Shown here piece after piece: positions 1 to 10,879 of a DNA stretch of 64,000 nt. Source of the stretch: Streptomyces sclerotialus. Its GTDB lineage: Bacteria; Actinomycetota; Actinomycetes; Streptomycetales; Streptomycetaceae. Position 1 is the stretch's first letter. The number at the start of each line of letters is the position of its first letter. The stretch covers positions 62,001 to 126,000 of the forward strand of contig JODX01000010.1 of the NCBI GenBank assembly GCA_000719105.1, given 5' to 3'. Below the pieces are notes generated by a model. That model made no database searches. It worked only from the letters and a program-made list of their open reading frames with translations, and was not told the origin of the DNA. Made by a program: the position numbers and the translations under genes.

Positions 1-1
1 C

Positions 2-424
2 GCCGGAGCCGAGGCCGTGATCCTCACCGACGCCTCCGTCGACCTCTACAACCCCAAGGCCGTACGGGCCTCCGTGGGCTCCCTCTTCCATCTGCCCGTC
101 GCCGTCGGCGTGCCCGTCGAGCAGGCCGTGGCGGGTCTGCGGGACGCCGGTGTACGGGTCCTCGCCGCCGACGGGGCCGGGGTGCACGACCTCGACGAGG
201 AGCTGGACAAGGGCACCATGGGCGGGCCGACCGCCTGGGTCTTCGGCAACGAGGCGTGGGGGCTGCCCGAGGAGACCCGGGCGCTGGCCGACGCCGTCGT
301 GCGCGTGCCGCTGCACGGGAAGGCGGAGAGCCTGAACCTCGCGACCGCCGCCGCCGTATGTCTGTACGCGTCGGCCCGTGCGCAGCGCGGATCCGGAGGG
401 TGCCGTTCCGTCACCGGCGGCTAG
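2..424 (+). CDS. TrmH-family (SPOUT) RNA 2'-O-methyltransferase, C-terminal part
   Basis: The frame is open from the first bases of the window, so the start lies upstream and only about 140 C-terminal residues are present. The visible pieces are a DLYNPKAVRASVGSLFHLP segment, the GNEAWGL loop and the closing AESLNLATAAAVCLY, which are the knotted S-adenosylmethionine-binding motifs of the TrmH/RlmB family that methylate ribose 2'-OH in rRNA or tRNA. In Streptomyces a TrmH gene commonly precedes the histidine kinase and pheST, as here. The precise RNA target cannot be told from this fragment. Confidence 0.88.
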   Translation, partial: AGAEAVILTDASVDLYNPKAVRASVGSLFHLPVAVGVPVEQAVAGLRDAGVRVLAADGAGVHDLDEELDKGTMGGPTAWVFGNEAWGLPEETRALADAVVRVPLHGKAESLNLATAAAVCLYASARAQRGSGGCRSVTGG

Positions 425-550
425 TAGGGTGACGGACCCGGGCAACCCGCCCCGGGCTCCTGGCCCGTCCCCGCTCCCGGCTGCGCCCGGACGGGGAACC
501 CATGAGCCGGGAGGTGCCCCCGACGCCGGACGAGAGGTGGGGATACGGGG

Positions 551-1687
551 ATGAGCGTCGGCACGAGCAGAGCACCGGGCGTACCGGACGTCCGCGCCGG
601 GGTCACGGCCCCGCACGGTGGTCTCGCCGGGCCCGGCATCGGCCCCGACGACCTCCCGGACGGTCTCGTCGTCGCCGACGAGCACGGCCGTGTCATCTGC
701 TTCAACGCCGCCGCCGCGCGCATCACCGCCGTTCGCGCCGCCGACGCCCTCGGGCAGCGGCTCGACAAGGCCCTGCCGCTGGAGGACCTCGAAGGCCGCC
801 GCTGGTGGCAGCTGACCGATCCGTACGGGGGCCTCGCGATCCGGGTCGGGCAGCCCGAGCGGAACCTGCTGCTGCCCGGCGGGCGCGAGGTGCTCGTCTC
901 GGCGCGCTATGTGCGCACCCGGCCGACCGGCCCCGTCCGCCGCGTCGTCGTCTCCCTCCGCGACACCGAGGCCCGCCGCCGCACCGAGCGCAGCCACGCC
1001 GAGCTGATCGCCACGGTCGCCCACGAACTGCGCTCGCCGCTCACCTCCGTCAAGGGCTTCACCGCCACCCTGCTCGCCAAGTGGGAGCGGTTCACGGACG
1101 ACCAGAAGAAACTGATGCTGGAGACCGTCGACGCCGACGCCAACCGCGTCACCCGGCTCATCGCCGAACTGCTCGACATCTCCCGCATCGACTCGGGACG
1201 GCTGGAGGTGCGCCGCCAGCCCGTCGACATCGGCGCCGCCGTCGGCCGCCACATCCAGGCGTACGTCGCCGCCGGGCAGCCCGCCGACCGGTTCCTGCTC
1301 CGCGTCGAGCAGCCGCTGCCCGACCTGTGGGCCGACCCCGACAAGGTCGACCAGGTGCTCAGCAACCTGCTGGAAAACGCCGTGCGCCACGGCGAGGGAA
1401 CTGTCACCATCGACATCACGCCCGCGGCGTCCCCGCGCGAAGGGGAGGACGCCGGTACGTCGGTCACGGTGAGCGACGAGGGCCCCGGCATCCCGGAGGA
1501 GTCCATGAACCGCGTCTTCACCCGCTTCTGGCGGGGCAGCAAGCGCGGCGGCACGGGCCTGGGGCTGTACATCGTCAAAGGCATCGTCGAGGCCCACGGC
1601 GGCACCATCACGGTCGGCCGCGCCCGGGGCGGCGGCGCCGAGTTCCGATTTACCCTGCCCGTGAGCACCCCGGCCTATCTGCAGTGA
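551..1687 (+). CDS. Soluble PAS-type sensor histidine kinase
   Basis: 378 residues with no membrane segment, so a cytoplasmic sensor kinase. Residues 30-140 look like a PAS domain (DLPDGLVVADEHGRVICFN start). The HisKA dimerisation helix carries the phospho-accepting histidine in AHELRSPLTS (His158). The HATPase_c domain shows an N-box (SNLLENAVRHG, Asn276) and a G1 box (DEGPGIPEE, near 309). The C-terminus GLGLYIVKGIVEAHGG is the G2 region. No response-regulator gene adjoins it, so it may be an orphan or signal to a distant partner. A longer overlapping frame beginning at 502 has no recognisable domain and was discarded. Confidence 0.92.
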   Translation: MSVGTSRAPGVPDVRAGVTAPHGGLAGPGIGPDDLPDGLVVADEHGRVICFNAAAARITAVRAADALGQRLDKALPLEDLEGRRWWQLTDPYGGLAIRVGQPERNLLLPGGREVLVSARYVRTRPTGPVRRVVVSLRDTEARRRTERSHAELIATVAHELRSPLTSVKGFTATLLAKWERFTDDQKKLMLETVDADANRVTRLIAELLDISRIDSGRLEVRRQPVDIGAAVGRHIQAYVAAGQPADRFLLRVEQPLPDLWADPDKVDQVLSNLLENAVRHGEGTVTIDITPAASPREGEDAGTSVTVSDEGPGIPEESMNRVFTRFWRGSKRGGTGLGLYIVKGIVEAHGGTITVGRARGGGAEFRFTLPVSTPAYLQ

Positions 1688-1725
1688 CGCCGGCGGGGCC
1701 ACGGGCTCCTTCGCCTCCCGCGTGA

Positions 1726-3053
<1,328 letters not shown>

Positions 3054-3054
<1 letters not shown>

Positions 3055-5567
3055 TGCGGGTCCCGCTTTCTTGGCTGCGGGAGTACGTCGACCTGCCGGC
3101 GACGGAGACCGGGCGCGACGTCCAGGCCAAGCTCATTTCGGCAGGCCTCGAGGTCGAGACCGTCGAGCAGCTCGGCGCCGGCCTCAAGGGCCCGCTGGTC
3201 GTCGGCCAGGTGCTGACCATCGAGGAGCTGGAGGGCTTCAAGAAGCCGATCCGCTTCTGCACCGTCGACGTCGGCACCGCCAACGGCACCGGTGAGCCCC
3301 AGGAGATCGTCTGCGGCGCCCGCAACTTCGCCGTCGGCGACAAGGTCGTCGTGGTCCTGCCGGGCGCCGTCCTGCCCGGCGACTTCGCGATCGCCGCGCG
3401 CAAGACGTACGGCAGGGTGTCCCACGGCATGATCTGCTCCAGCGACGAGCTGGGCATGGGCGACGACGGCACCAAGGGCATCATCGTCCTGCCGCCCGAG
3501 ACCGAGGTCGGCCGGGACGCCATCGAGCTGCTGGAGCTGGTCGACGAGGTCCTCGACATCGCCGTCACCGCCAACCGCGGCGACTGCCTGTCCCTTCGCG
3601 GCGTCGCCCGCGAGGCCGCCATCGCCTACGGTCTGCCGCTGCGCGACCCGGCGCTGCTGGACGTCCCGGGCCCGAACGCCTTCGGCTACCCGGTGAAGGT
3701 CTCCGAGCCGATCGGCTGCGACCGCTTCACCGCCCGTACGGTCAGCGGCCTCGAGCCGGAGGCGCGCTCCCCGATCTGGCTCCAGCGCCGGCTGCAGAAG
3801 GTCGGCATGCGCCCGATCTCGCTCGCCGTCGACGTCACCAACTACGTGATGATGGAGCTCGGCCAGCCGCTGCACGCCTACGACCGCAAGCTGGTCCAGG
3901 GCCCGATCGGGGTCCGCCGCGCGGAGCCGGGCGAGAAGCTCACCACCCTCGACGGCGTCGTACGCACGCTGGACGCCGAGGACCTGGTCATCATCGACGA
4001 GCGCGGCCCCATCGGGCTCGCGGGCGTCATGGGCGGCGCCAACACCGAGATCGCCGATCACGTCGATGTCGAGAACGCGACCACCGACGTCGTGATCGAG
4101 GCCGCGCACTTCGACGCGGTGTCGATCGCCCGTACGGCCCGCCGCCACAAGCTGTCCTCGGAGGCGTCCCGCCGCTTCGAGCGCGGCGTCGACCCGCAGG
4201 CCGCGGCCGCCGCCGCGCAGCGCACCGTCGACCTGCTGGTGCTGCTCGCGGGCGGCACCGCCGACGCCGGTGTCACCGAGGTCATCGCGCCGTCCGCGCC
4301 GCACACCATCACGATCCCGGCGGACCACCCGGACAAGGTCGCGGGCGTGACGTACGGCCGCGAGACCGTCGTCCGCCGGCTCCAGCAGGTCGGCTGCGAC
4401 GTGTACGGCCAGGACGAGCTGATCGTCACCGTGCCGTCCTGGCGCCCTGACCTCACCGACCCGAACGACCTGGCGGAGGAGGTCATCCGCCTGGAGGGTT
4501 ACGAGAACCTGCCCTCCACGCTGCCCCGGCCCCCGGCCGGCCGCGGTCTGACCCGCCGGCAGCGGCTGCACCGCCGCGTGGGCCGCGCCCTCGCCGGCGC
4601 CGGGTACGTCGAGGCGCTGAACTACCCGTTCCTCGGCGAGCAGGTCTTCGACCAGCTCGGCCTGGCGGCCGACGACCCGGCCCGCCGCGTCGTGAAGCTG
4701 GTCAACCCGCTCAACGACGAGGAACCCGCGCTGCGCACGACGCTGCTGCCGGGCCTGCTCGGCGCGCTGCGGCGCAACGACGGACGCGGCAGCCACGACC
4801 TGGCGCTGTTCGAGACCGGGCTGGTCTTCCTGCCCGGTCAGGAGCAGCGTGTCGCGCAGGTGCTCCCCGTGGACCGGCGTCCCACCGACGAGGAGATCGC
4901 GGAGCTGAACGCGGCGCTGCCCGAGCAGCCGCGGCACGCGGCCGTCGTCCTCACGGGCGTCCGCGAGCAGTCCGGCTGGTGGGGCAAGGGCCGCCCGGCC
5001 GACTGGGCCGACGCGGTCGAGGCCGCCCGGACCGTCGCCCGTGAGGCCGGCGCCGAGCTGATCGTCCGGAACGGCCAGTACGGTCCGTGGCACCCCGGCC
5101 GGTGCGCCGAGCTGGCGGTCGTCGTCGACGGCACGGAGCGCGTCGTGGGCCATGCGGGCGAGCTGCACCCGCGCGTCCTCAAGGCGCTGGGCCTGCCCGC
5201 GCGCACCAGCGCGATGGAGCTGGACCTGGACGTGCTGGAGCGGGCGGGCGACGACACCCCGCAGGCGCCGCACATCTCCTCCTACCCGGTCGCCACCCAG
5301 GACGTCGCCCTGGTCGTCGGCCGGTCGGTGCCGCACGCGGACGTCGAGGCGGCGCTGCGCGAGGGCGCCGGGGAACTGCTGGAGTCGATCCGGCTGTTCG
5401 ACGTCTACGAGAACGCGGAGCAGCTCGGCGAGGACAGCAAGTCCCTCGCGTACGCGCTGCGTTTCCGCGCCGCAGACCGCACCCTGACGGTCGACGAGGC
5501 CTCCGCGGCCCGTGACGCGGCCGTCGCGCTGGCGGGCGAGCGGACGGGCGCGGTGCTGCGGGGGTAG
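3054..5567 (+). CDS. pheT: Phenylalanyl-tRNA synthetase beta subunit
   Basis: 837 residues, normal length for bacterial PheT. Domains in order: N-terminal B1 with the EMAP/tRNA-binding OB fold (about 40-155, [18 protein letters not shown]), B3/B4 editing domain (about 210-400, where mischarged Tyr-tRNA is hydrolysed), B5 (about 410-480), the catalytic-like core, and a C-terminal FDX-ACB anticodon-binding domain beginning near [14 protein letters not shown]. The start codon shares one base with the pheS stop, so the subunits are made in equal amounts from one transcript. It is followed by a repeated hairpin that probably ends the operon. Confidence 0.97.
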
Positions 5568-5589
5568 CTCCGCAGGTTCACCTGGCAAC

Positions 5590-5670
5590 GCGCGGGGAAC
5601 TGCGGGCCGGTGCGGACGGCTGGGGCTGTCCGTGGCTGGTCGCGCAGTTCCCCGCGCCCCTTCGGGGCGC
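5590..5670. repeat. Inverted repeat of the GCGCGGGGAACTGCG type plus terminator hairpin
   Basis: GCGCGGGGAACTGCG at 5590-5604 is the exact reverse complement of 5643-5657, enclosing a 38-nt loop. Immediately after, GCGCCCC-TTC-GGGGCGC (5654-5670) forms a tight hairpin sharing bases with the right arm. This pair is familiar as an interspersed intergenic repeat in Streptomyces genomes (recollection, not searched). Its position 22 nt after pheT suggests it also terminates pheST. Confidence 0.7.
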
Positions 5671-5824
5671 GTCCGGCGCCTCTTGAGCCTCATCAGTCAC
5701 TTCACTCGTTCGGGTGACAAGTCAGGGCGATTCGGCCCGAACGGGGTATGTGGTCGGCACAATCGGACCGGCCTCTCAAGGCCGTCTGCGTGCTGTCAGG
5801 GGTTTCACATGGGGGGCCATCGGC

Positions 5825-7000
5825 ATGAACCGTCTCGGCGCTGGGGCGTCTCGCGGGGTGCCGTCCCGCACGCACCGCTCGTGCCCGCTGGCCGCGGCGC
5901 GGGCCCGGCTGCGGTTGCGCGGCCCCCTCGCCAGGAGGACCCGCGGCGTCGGCCGGCGACCGGCCCGGGTGGCGCTCGCCCTGGGGCTGCCCACGGCGTG
6001 GGGCACCACGGCCCTCACGTACAAACTCGCCTGCCCGCTGGCGCAGCAGAACGGGCTGGGTGCCCGCATCGTCACCGGTGCCGTGTTCTTCGCCGTCGGC
6101 ACCGGGCTGATGCTGCACGTGCGGTGGGCGATGCTCAAGGAGCTGCGGCAGGTCCGCAAGGCCGCCGGGGCCGTGCAGCGCGCGCTGCTGCGTCCGCTGC
6201 CCGCGCGGATCGACGGGCTGGCCACCGCCGCCGTCCAGCTCCCCGCGGACCGCGGTGCCGCGGTCGGCGGGGACCTCTACGAGGTGATCGCCACGGACCA
6301 GGGCGTGCGGGTGGTCATGGGTGATGTGCGCGGCCACGGGCTCGCCGCCGTCGGGACCGTCGCCGCCGTGCTCGGCTGCTTCCGCGAGGCCGTGCACGAC
6401 GAGGACGAACTCGCCTGGGTGCTGCGCCGGCTCGACCGGGCCCTCGCCCGTCACCTGCGGGAGCGGGCCAGGGCCGAGCGCCCCGCCCCGGGCGCCTTCC
6501 CGCCGGACGGACCGGACCCCGACAGCCCGGTCGCCGAGGAGTTCGTGACCGTGCTGCTGCTGGAGATCCGGCGCGACGGCGAGGTGCTCGCCCTCAACTG
6601 CGGCCATCCCTGGCCCCACCGGCTCAGCGCCGACGGCGGGGTGCGCCTCCTCGGGGGCGGTGAACCCCTGCCTCCGCTCGGGCCGTTCCCCCTGCCCGCC
6701 GAGCTGCCGGCCGTCGACTGCGGCCGCCTGCTGCCCGGTGAGGCGCTGTTCCTGCACACCGACGGCGTGGAGGACGCCCGGGACGCGCACGGCCGGTTCT
6801 TCGCCCTGCCCGCCGTGCTCGCCGAGGCGGTACGGGTCCGGCCCCTCACCGCCCGGTCCCTGCTGCACGCCGTGTTCACCCGGCTGCTGCGGCACGCCGG
6901 TGGACGCCCCTCCGACGACGTGACGCTACTGGTGCTGGGGAACGACGGGTGCCGCGCCGGCCGTCCGTCCGGTCCCGCCGTGGCCCGTCCCGTCATCTGA
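5825..7000 (+). CDS. Membrane-anchored SpoIIE/RsbU-type PP2C phosphatase
   Basis: 391 residues. Two hydrophobic segments (about 47-65 and 81-100) anchor it, followed by a PPM-type serine phosphatase domain. The metal-binding aspartates sit in VGGDLYEV (Asp150) and GDVRGHG (Asp167). Later PP2C landmarks are FLHTDGVEDARD and GGRPSDDVTLLVL. Such enzymes dephosphorylate anti-anti-sigma factors and are abundant in Streptomyces. The frame opens at 5714, but ATG 5825 follows a G-rich stretch and starts a plausible short basic N-terminus. The start is moderately sure. No anti-sigma partner gene adjoins it. Confidence 0.86.
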   Translation: MNRLGAGASRGVPSRTHRSCPLAAARARLRLRGPLARRTRGVGRRPARVALALGLPTAWGTTALTYKLACPLAQQNGLGARIVTGAVFFAVGTGLMLHVRWAMLKELRQVRKAAGAVQRALLRPLPARIDGLATAAVQLPADRGAAVGGDLYEVIATDQGVRVVMGDVRGHGLAAVGTVAAVLGCFREAVHDEDELAWVLRRLDRALARHLRERARAERPAPGAFPPDGPDPDSPVAEEFVTVLLLEIRRDGEVLALNCGHPWPHRLSADGGVRLLGGGEPLPPLGPFPLPAELPAVDCGRLLPGEALFLHTDGVEDARDAHGRFFALPAVLAEAVRVRPLTARSLLHAVFTRLLRHAGGRPSDDVTLLVLGNDGCRAGRPSGPAVARPVI

Positions 7001-7185
7001 CACGGTGGCGCCGTCCACCCCGCCTCGGAGTGTCGGGCAGGCGGCGGGGCGGACGGCGCGTGGTCGGGCCGCCGCACTGATACGAGGGGGAGTCGGCGGC
7101 CCGGCCGGCTTCTTGCGAGCCATTTCAGTCAACCGGGCCGAAACTCCGCGCGGCAGTGCGCGCACGACCCGGATTCGGGCACTCC

Positions 7186-7204
7186 GTTCACACCCCGTGT
7201 GAAC
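7186..7204. promoter_or_regulatory. Perfect GTTCACAC-CCC-GTGTGAAC palindrome, candidate operator
   Basis: An 8-bp perfect inverted repeat with a 3-bp centre lies 62 nt upstream of the NsdA-like gene, in an A-rich stretch unlike its surroundings. The short loop and the absence of a T tract favour an operator over a terminator. The neighbouring regulator could be autoregulated through it, but this is inference. Confidence 0.45.
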
Positions 7205-7266
7205 GAAAAGGCACGAAAGAACGGAAAGGCATTAATCTGGCCGCACCGAGTCACGGGAGGGCACCC

Positions 7267-8607
7267 ATGCAGCCCAACACTCTGCTCGACGCGATCCTCG
7301 ACGAGGCAGGGATCTCCCATGCGGGCCTCGCGGCCCATGTCAACCAGGCGGGACGCGCCCGCGGTCTGGCGCTCAGATACGAGCACACCGCCGTGGCGCG
7401 CTGGCTGAAGGGCCAGCGCCCGCGGGGCCAGGTGCCCGACCTCATCTGCGAGGTGCTCGCGGCCCGGCTGCAGCGCACCGTCACCCTCGACGACATCGGC
7501 CTCGGCGTGCCCGGTGAACCGGCCACCGCGCACGGCTCCTCGCTCTCCGGTTTCGTCGAGCGGGCCACTGCCCTGTGGCGCTCCGACGAACAGCAGCGCC
7601 CGCACATCCTGGACGCCCCCGCCGTGACCGGCACCCCCGCGGTGATGCCCGTGTGGGAGTGGGAGAACCCGCCGGAGGACGTGGACGTCTCGCGCGGCGG
7701 CCGGCACCAGGTCACGCCCGCCGACATCGAGATGCTGCGTGCGGCCCGCGCCCACTACGAGCAGCTGTACCGCAAGGCGGGCGGTATCGCGACCCGCGCG
7801 CGCATCGTCGGCTTCCTCAACGCCGAGGCCGCCCCGCTGCTGCGCGGCGGCTACACCGACGCGGCCGGCCGCCAGCTCCACCGCGCCACCGGCGGGCTGG
7901 TCGCCGTCGCCGGTATCTGCGCGTACGACTCCGACGCGCACGGGCTCGCCCAGCGGTACTTCCACCAGGCCCTGCGGCTCGCCAAGGCCAGCGGGGACCG
8001 GGGACTCGGGGCGTATGTGATCGCGCTGCTCGTCAACCAGTCGCTGTTCATGAAGGACCACCGGCAGGCCGTCGCCTTCGCCGAGGCCGCGCTGCGCGCC
8101 GCCGGCCGGCACATCACCCCGGCGCTGGCCTCCGACCTGTACGCGATGCAGGCGAAGGCGTACGCGCACCTGGGGGACGGCTCGAGCGCGCTGTCCTGCA
8201 TCCGGCGTGCCGAGCGGGCCGCCGAGCGCATCCGGCGCGGTCATGAACCGGACGAGACCGGCTATGTGCAGCCCGGACTCGTCAACGTCCAGGTGGCGGA
8301 GGCGCTGCTGAGCCTCGGCGACCTCGCGGCCGCGGCCGAGCACGCCGCCGCCGCGGTGGACACCCCGGCGCACGACCGGGGCCGCGTCCACCGGCTGGCC
8401 ATGCTCAGCCAGATCGAGCTGCGCCAGGGCAACGCCGACAAGGCGGTGGTCATCGCCGTCCGGATGGCCGAGCAGGCCCGGGGGATGGAGTCCCAGCGGC
8501 TGCGCGACAGACTGCGGGCGGTGCGCGAGCACCTGGTGCGCAGTGGCTGCGCGGGCACGGCCGAGGCCGCCGAGCTCATCGACGGGGCGCTGCGCGTTCC
8601 GCTGTAG
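7267..8607 (+). CDS. NsdA-like TPR transcriptional regulator
   Basis: 446 residues. The N-terminal 70 residues (AILDEAGISHAGLAAHVNQ ... YEHTAVARWLKG) read as a Cro/C1-like helix-turn-helix. Residues 180-440 are helical repeats of TPR type (AQRYFHQALRLAKASGDRGLG, AVAFAEAALRAAGRH). This layout matches the NsdA family of Streptomyces, which represses sporulation and antibiotic production; a homologue sits next to pheST in other species (recollection). ATG 7267 was chosen over the upstream extension because GGGAGG precedes it at normal spacing. A perfect palindrome lies upstream. Confidence 0.82.
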   Translation: MQPNTLLDAILDEAGISHAGLAAHVNQAGRARGLALRYEHTAVARWLKGQRPRGQVPDLICEVLAARLQRTVTLDDIGLGVPGEPATAHGSSLSGFVERATALWRSDEQQRPHILDAPAVTGTPAVMPVWEWENPPEDVDVSRGGRHQVTPADIEMLRAARAHYEQLYRKAGGIATRARIVGFLNAEAAPLLRGGYTDAAGRQLHRATGGLVAVAGICAYDSDAHGLAQRYFHQALRLAKASGDRGLGAYVIALLVNQSLFMKDHRQAVAFAEAALRAAGRHITPALASDLYAMQAKAYAHLGDGSSALSCIRRAERAAERIRRGHEPDETGYVQPGLVNVQVAEALLSLGDLAAAAEHAAAAVDTPAHDRGRVHRLAMLSQIELRQGNADKAVVIAVRMAEQARGMESQRLRDRLRAVREHLVRSGCAGTAEAAELIDGALRVPL

Positions 8608-8806
8608 CCGCAGCCGGCCGGAGCGGAACCACGGCCCCCGGCCCGGTGCGTCCCGATGAGGGCCGTGCCCGCCGGGGCGCGGCCTGTACGCGCGCCCCTG
8701 CCCGCCGCCGCACCACGCGGCGCTTCGCCGTGCGATCACTGCACGCCTGCTACCGGGGAACTCCTGCTGCGATATTGCCCCTTACCCGTCGGAAGGTGGC
8801 AGAACC

Positions 8807-9352
8807 GTGCAGTGGACGAAACTAAACGAACAAACTGTGTACGCGAATCGCTGGTTCAGCGTCAACCTCGCTGATGTCGAGCTGCCGGACGGCCGGCATC
8901 TCGACCACTTCCTGATAAGGCTGCGCCCCGTGGCCGTGGCGACCGTCGTCAACGAGGCCAACGAGGTGCTGCTGCTGTGGCGGCACCGCTTCATCACCGA
9001 CAGCTGGGGGTGGGAGCTGGCCGCCGGCGTCGTCGAGGACGGCGAGGACATCGTCGCGGCGGCCGCCCGCGAACTGGAGGAGGAGACCGGCTGGCGGCCG
9101 GGACCCCTGCGTCACCTGATGAGCGTCGAGCCCTCCAACGGGCTCACCGACGCCCGGCATCACATCTACTGGGCCGACGAGGGAGAGTATGTCGGCCACC
9201 CCGTGGACGACTTCGAGTCGGACCGCCGGGAATGGGTGCCCCTCAAACTCGTTCCCGACATGGTCGCCCGCGGTGAGGTCCCGGCCGCGAACATGGCGGC
9301 CGCGCTGCTCCTCCTGCACCATCTGAGGCTCGGTCAGGACGTCCTGCCCTGA
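8807..9352 (+). CDS. NUDIX hydrolase, ADP-ribose pyrophosphatase-like
   Basis: 181 residues. The full NUDIX box is present: G-x5-E-x7-REUxEExGU, read as GVVEDGE, seven residues, then RELEEETGW, at about 76-98. The N-terminal NEQTVYANRWFSV strand and the box followed by SVEPSNGLTDARHHIYWADE resemble ADP-ribose/nucleoside-sugar pyrophosphatases. The GTG start at 8807 has GGAAGG ten bases upstream. It stands alone; the substrate is not certain. Confidence 0.92.
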   Translation: MQWTKLNEQTVYANRWFSVNLADVELPDGRHLDHFLIRLRPVAVATVVNEANEVLLLWRHRFITDSWGWELAAGVVEDGEDIVAAAARELEEETGWRPGPLRHLMSVEPSNGLTDARHHIYWADEGEYVGHPVDDFESDRREWVPLKLVPDMVARGEVPAANMAAALLLLHHLRLGQDVLP

Positions 9353-9377
9353 AGATCCCGCGGCTTCGACGCTTACG

Positions 9378-9635
9378 TCATCGGCCCAGAGCCTGCCAGA
9401 TCGCCACGACGAGCGCTCCCACGGTCGCCAGCGCCGCCACGGTGGGCAACGGCCAGCGGGTGTGCTCCAGGGCGGTGATGCGTGCGGTCAGCTCGTCTAT
9501 CTCCTTGGCGTTCTGTTCGGCACGGTGACTGAGCAGTGTGAGACCTCCCTCGACGTGGGCGTGTCCCACGTCGAGGCGTCGGCGTAACTCCGCGAGTTCG
9601 CCCTGGACCACGGGCTTCTCGAGGTCGGTGGCCAC
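9378..9635 (-). CDS. Small coiled-coil protein with C-terminal membrane anchor
   Basis: 85 residues. Residues 1-60 are charged heptad-like helix (GELAELRRRLDVGHAHVEGG, then EIDELTARITALEH), followed by a single C-terminal membrane span (LPTVAALATVGALVVAIWQ). The layout recalls the small XhlA-type membrane proteins, but the similarity is only of shape. GTG 9635 was chosen because AAAGGAG lies seven bases upstream on the minus strand; the frame extends upstream without coding character. Function unknown. Confidence 0.75.
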   Translation of the reverse strand: MATDLEKPVVQGELAELRRRLDVGHAHVEGGLTLLSHRAEQNAKEIDELTARITALEHTRWPLPTVAALATVGALVVAIWQALGR

Positions 9636-9764
9636 TTGCCAGCTCCTTTCTGTAGTCGGCCATCGCTGGGATGCGCACTCGAAGTCAACCTCCCTGGCCG
9701 GCAAGTGGGGAGCGTGTGTGAAGGGCATATGTGTGCCCGGTGCGCACACGGTGTGTGAATGGCA

Positions 9765-9796
9765 CGGACCCGGCACTCGGGAGAGTGCCGGGTCCG
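9765..9796. terminator. Strong hairpin, 14-bp stem with GGGA loop
   Basis: The arm at 9765-9778 pairs perfectly with 9783-9796 around a GNRA-type GGGA tetraloop. It lies 48 nt beyond the stop of the leftward dehydrogenase gene, so it should terminate that transcript. Confidence 0.8.
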
Positions 9797-9843
9797 GGCG
9801 ATGTGGATGCGTACGCTCCGTGATCGGGGGTACGCGTACGCGG

Positions 9844-10704
9844 TCAGGAGTACGTGTAGAAGCCCGACCCCGACTTACGGCCGAGGCGGCCGGCGTCCAC
9901 CATGCGCTGCAGCAGCGGCGGGGCGGCGTACAGCGGCTCCTTGTACTCCTCGTACATCGAGTACGCCACCGACGCGACGGTGTCCAGGCCGATCAGGTCG
10001 GAGAGCTTCAGCGGGCCCATCGGGTGGGCGCAGCCCAGCTCCATGCCGTTGTCGATGTCCTCGCGGCTGGCGATGCCCGACTCGAACATGCGGATCGCGG
10101 AGAGCAGGTACGGGATCAGCAGCGCGTTCACCACGAAGCCGGAGCGGTCCTGGGCGCGGATCGCGTGCTTGCCCAGCACCTTCTCGGTGAAGAGCTGGGC
10201 CCGGCTGAGAGTGCCCTCGGAGGTGGTGAGCGCCGGGATCAGCTCGACGAGCTGCTGCACGGGCGCCGGGTTGAAGAAGTGGATGCCGATGACCTGGTCG
10301 GGCCGCGAGGTGGCGACGGCCAGCTTGACCAGCGGGATCGAGGAGGTGTTGGAGGCGAGGATCGCGTCCCGGCGGGTGACCACCTGGTCGAGCACCTGGA
10401 AGATCTCGGTCTTCACCTGCTCGTTCTCGACGACGGCCTCGATCACCAGGTCGCGGTCGGCGAACTCGCCGAGGTCGGTGGTGAAGGACAGCCGGGCCTG
10501 GGTGGCGTCCCGCTCCTCCTCGGTGATCTTGCCGCGCTCGGCGGCCTTGGACAGGGAGGTGAACAGCCGGGTGCGGCCGATCTCCAGGGCCTCGCCGGTG
10601 GTCTCGGCGACCTTCACGTCCAGTCCGGCGCGGGCGCACACCTCGGCGATGCCCGCTCCCATCTGGCCGCAGCCGACCACTCCGACGCGTTCGATGTCGG
10701 TCAC
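9844..10704 (-). CDS. 3-hydroxybutyryl-CoA dehydrogenase
   Basis: 286 residues, the family's length. It oxidises or reduces 3-hydroxyacyl-CoA/acetoacetyl-CoA with NAD(P) in fatty-acid or polyhydroxybutyrate and ethylmalonyl-CoA metabolism. The N-terminal Rossmann motif is GVVGCGQMGAGIAE. ILASNTSSIPL and the catalytic-histidine segment GIHFFNPAPVQQLVE are present, and the C-terminal helical domain ends RKSGSGFYTY as in the FadB/Hbd family. It is monocistronic and followed by a strong hairpin terminator. Confidence 0.95.
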   Translation of the reverse strand: MTDIERVGVVGCGQMGAGIAEVCARAGLDVKVAETTGEALEIGRTRLFTSLSKAAERGKITEEERDATQARLSFTTDLGEFADRDLVIEAVVENEQVKTEIFQVLDQVVTRRDAILASNTSSIPLVKLAVATSRPDQVIGIHFFNPAPVQQLVELIPALTTSEGTLSRAQLFTEKVLGKHAIRAQDRSGFVVNALLIPYLLSAIRMFESGIASREDIDNGMELGCAHPMGPLKLSDLIGLDTVASVAYSMYEEYKEPLYAAPPLLQRMVDAGRLGRKSGSGFYTYS

Positions 10705-10879
10705 ATCGTCCCTTTCACTGGTCTACGAGCTCTCGCAGGATTTCTCCGTGGTCCGGGCCTGCGCCGAACCTGCACGTTACCCGCGGCGGGCGCTCAGCCG
10801 TTTTCGGGGTGCCGCATGGCAGGCTGGCCCCGGACACGGCCCGCGACGACGCGGGCACGATGCGTTGCGGAGGTGCGCA

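Noticed and set aside
502..1725. 407-codon plus-strand open frame over the histidine kinase
   Set aside because: Arg/Pro-rich translation in another frame of the kinase gene; no domain.
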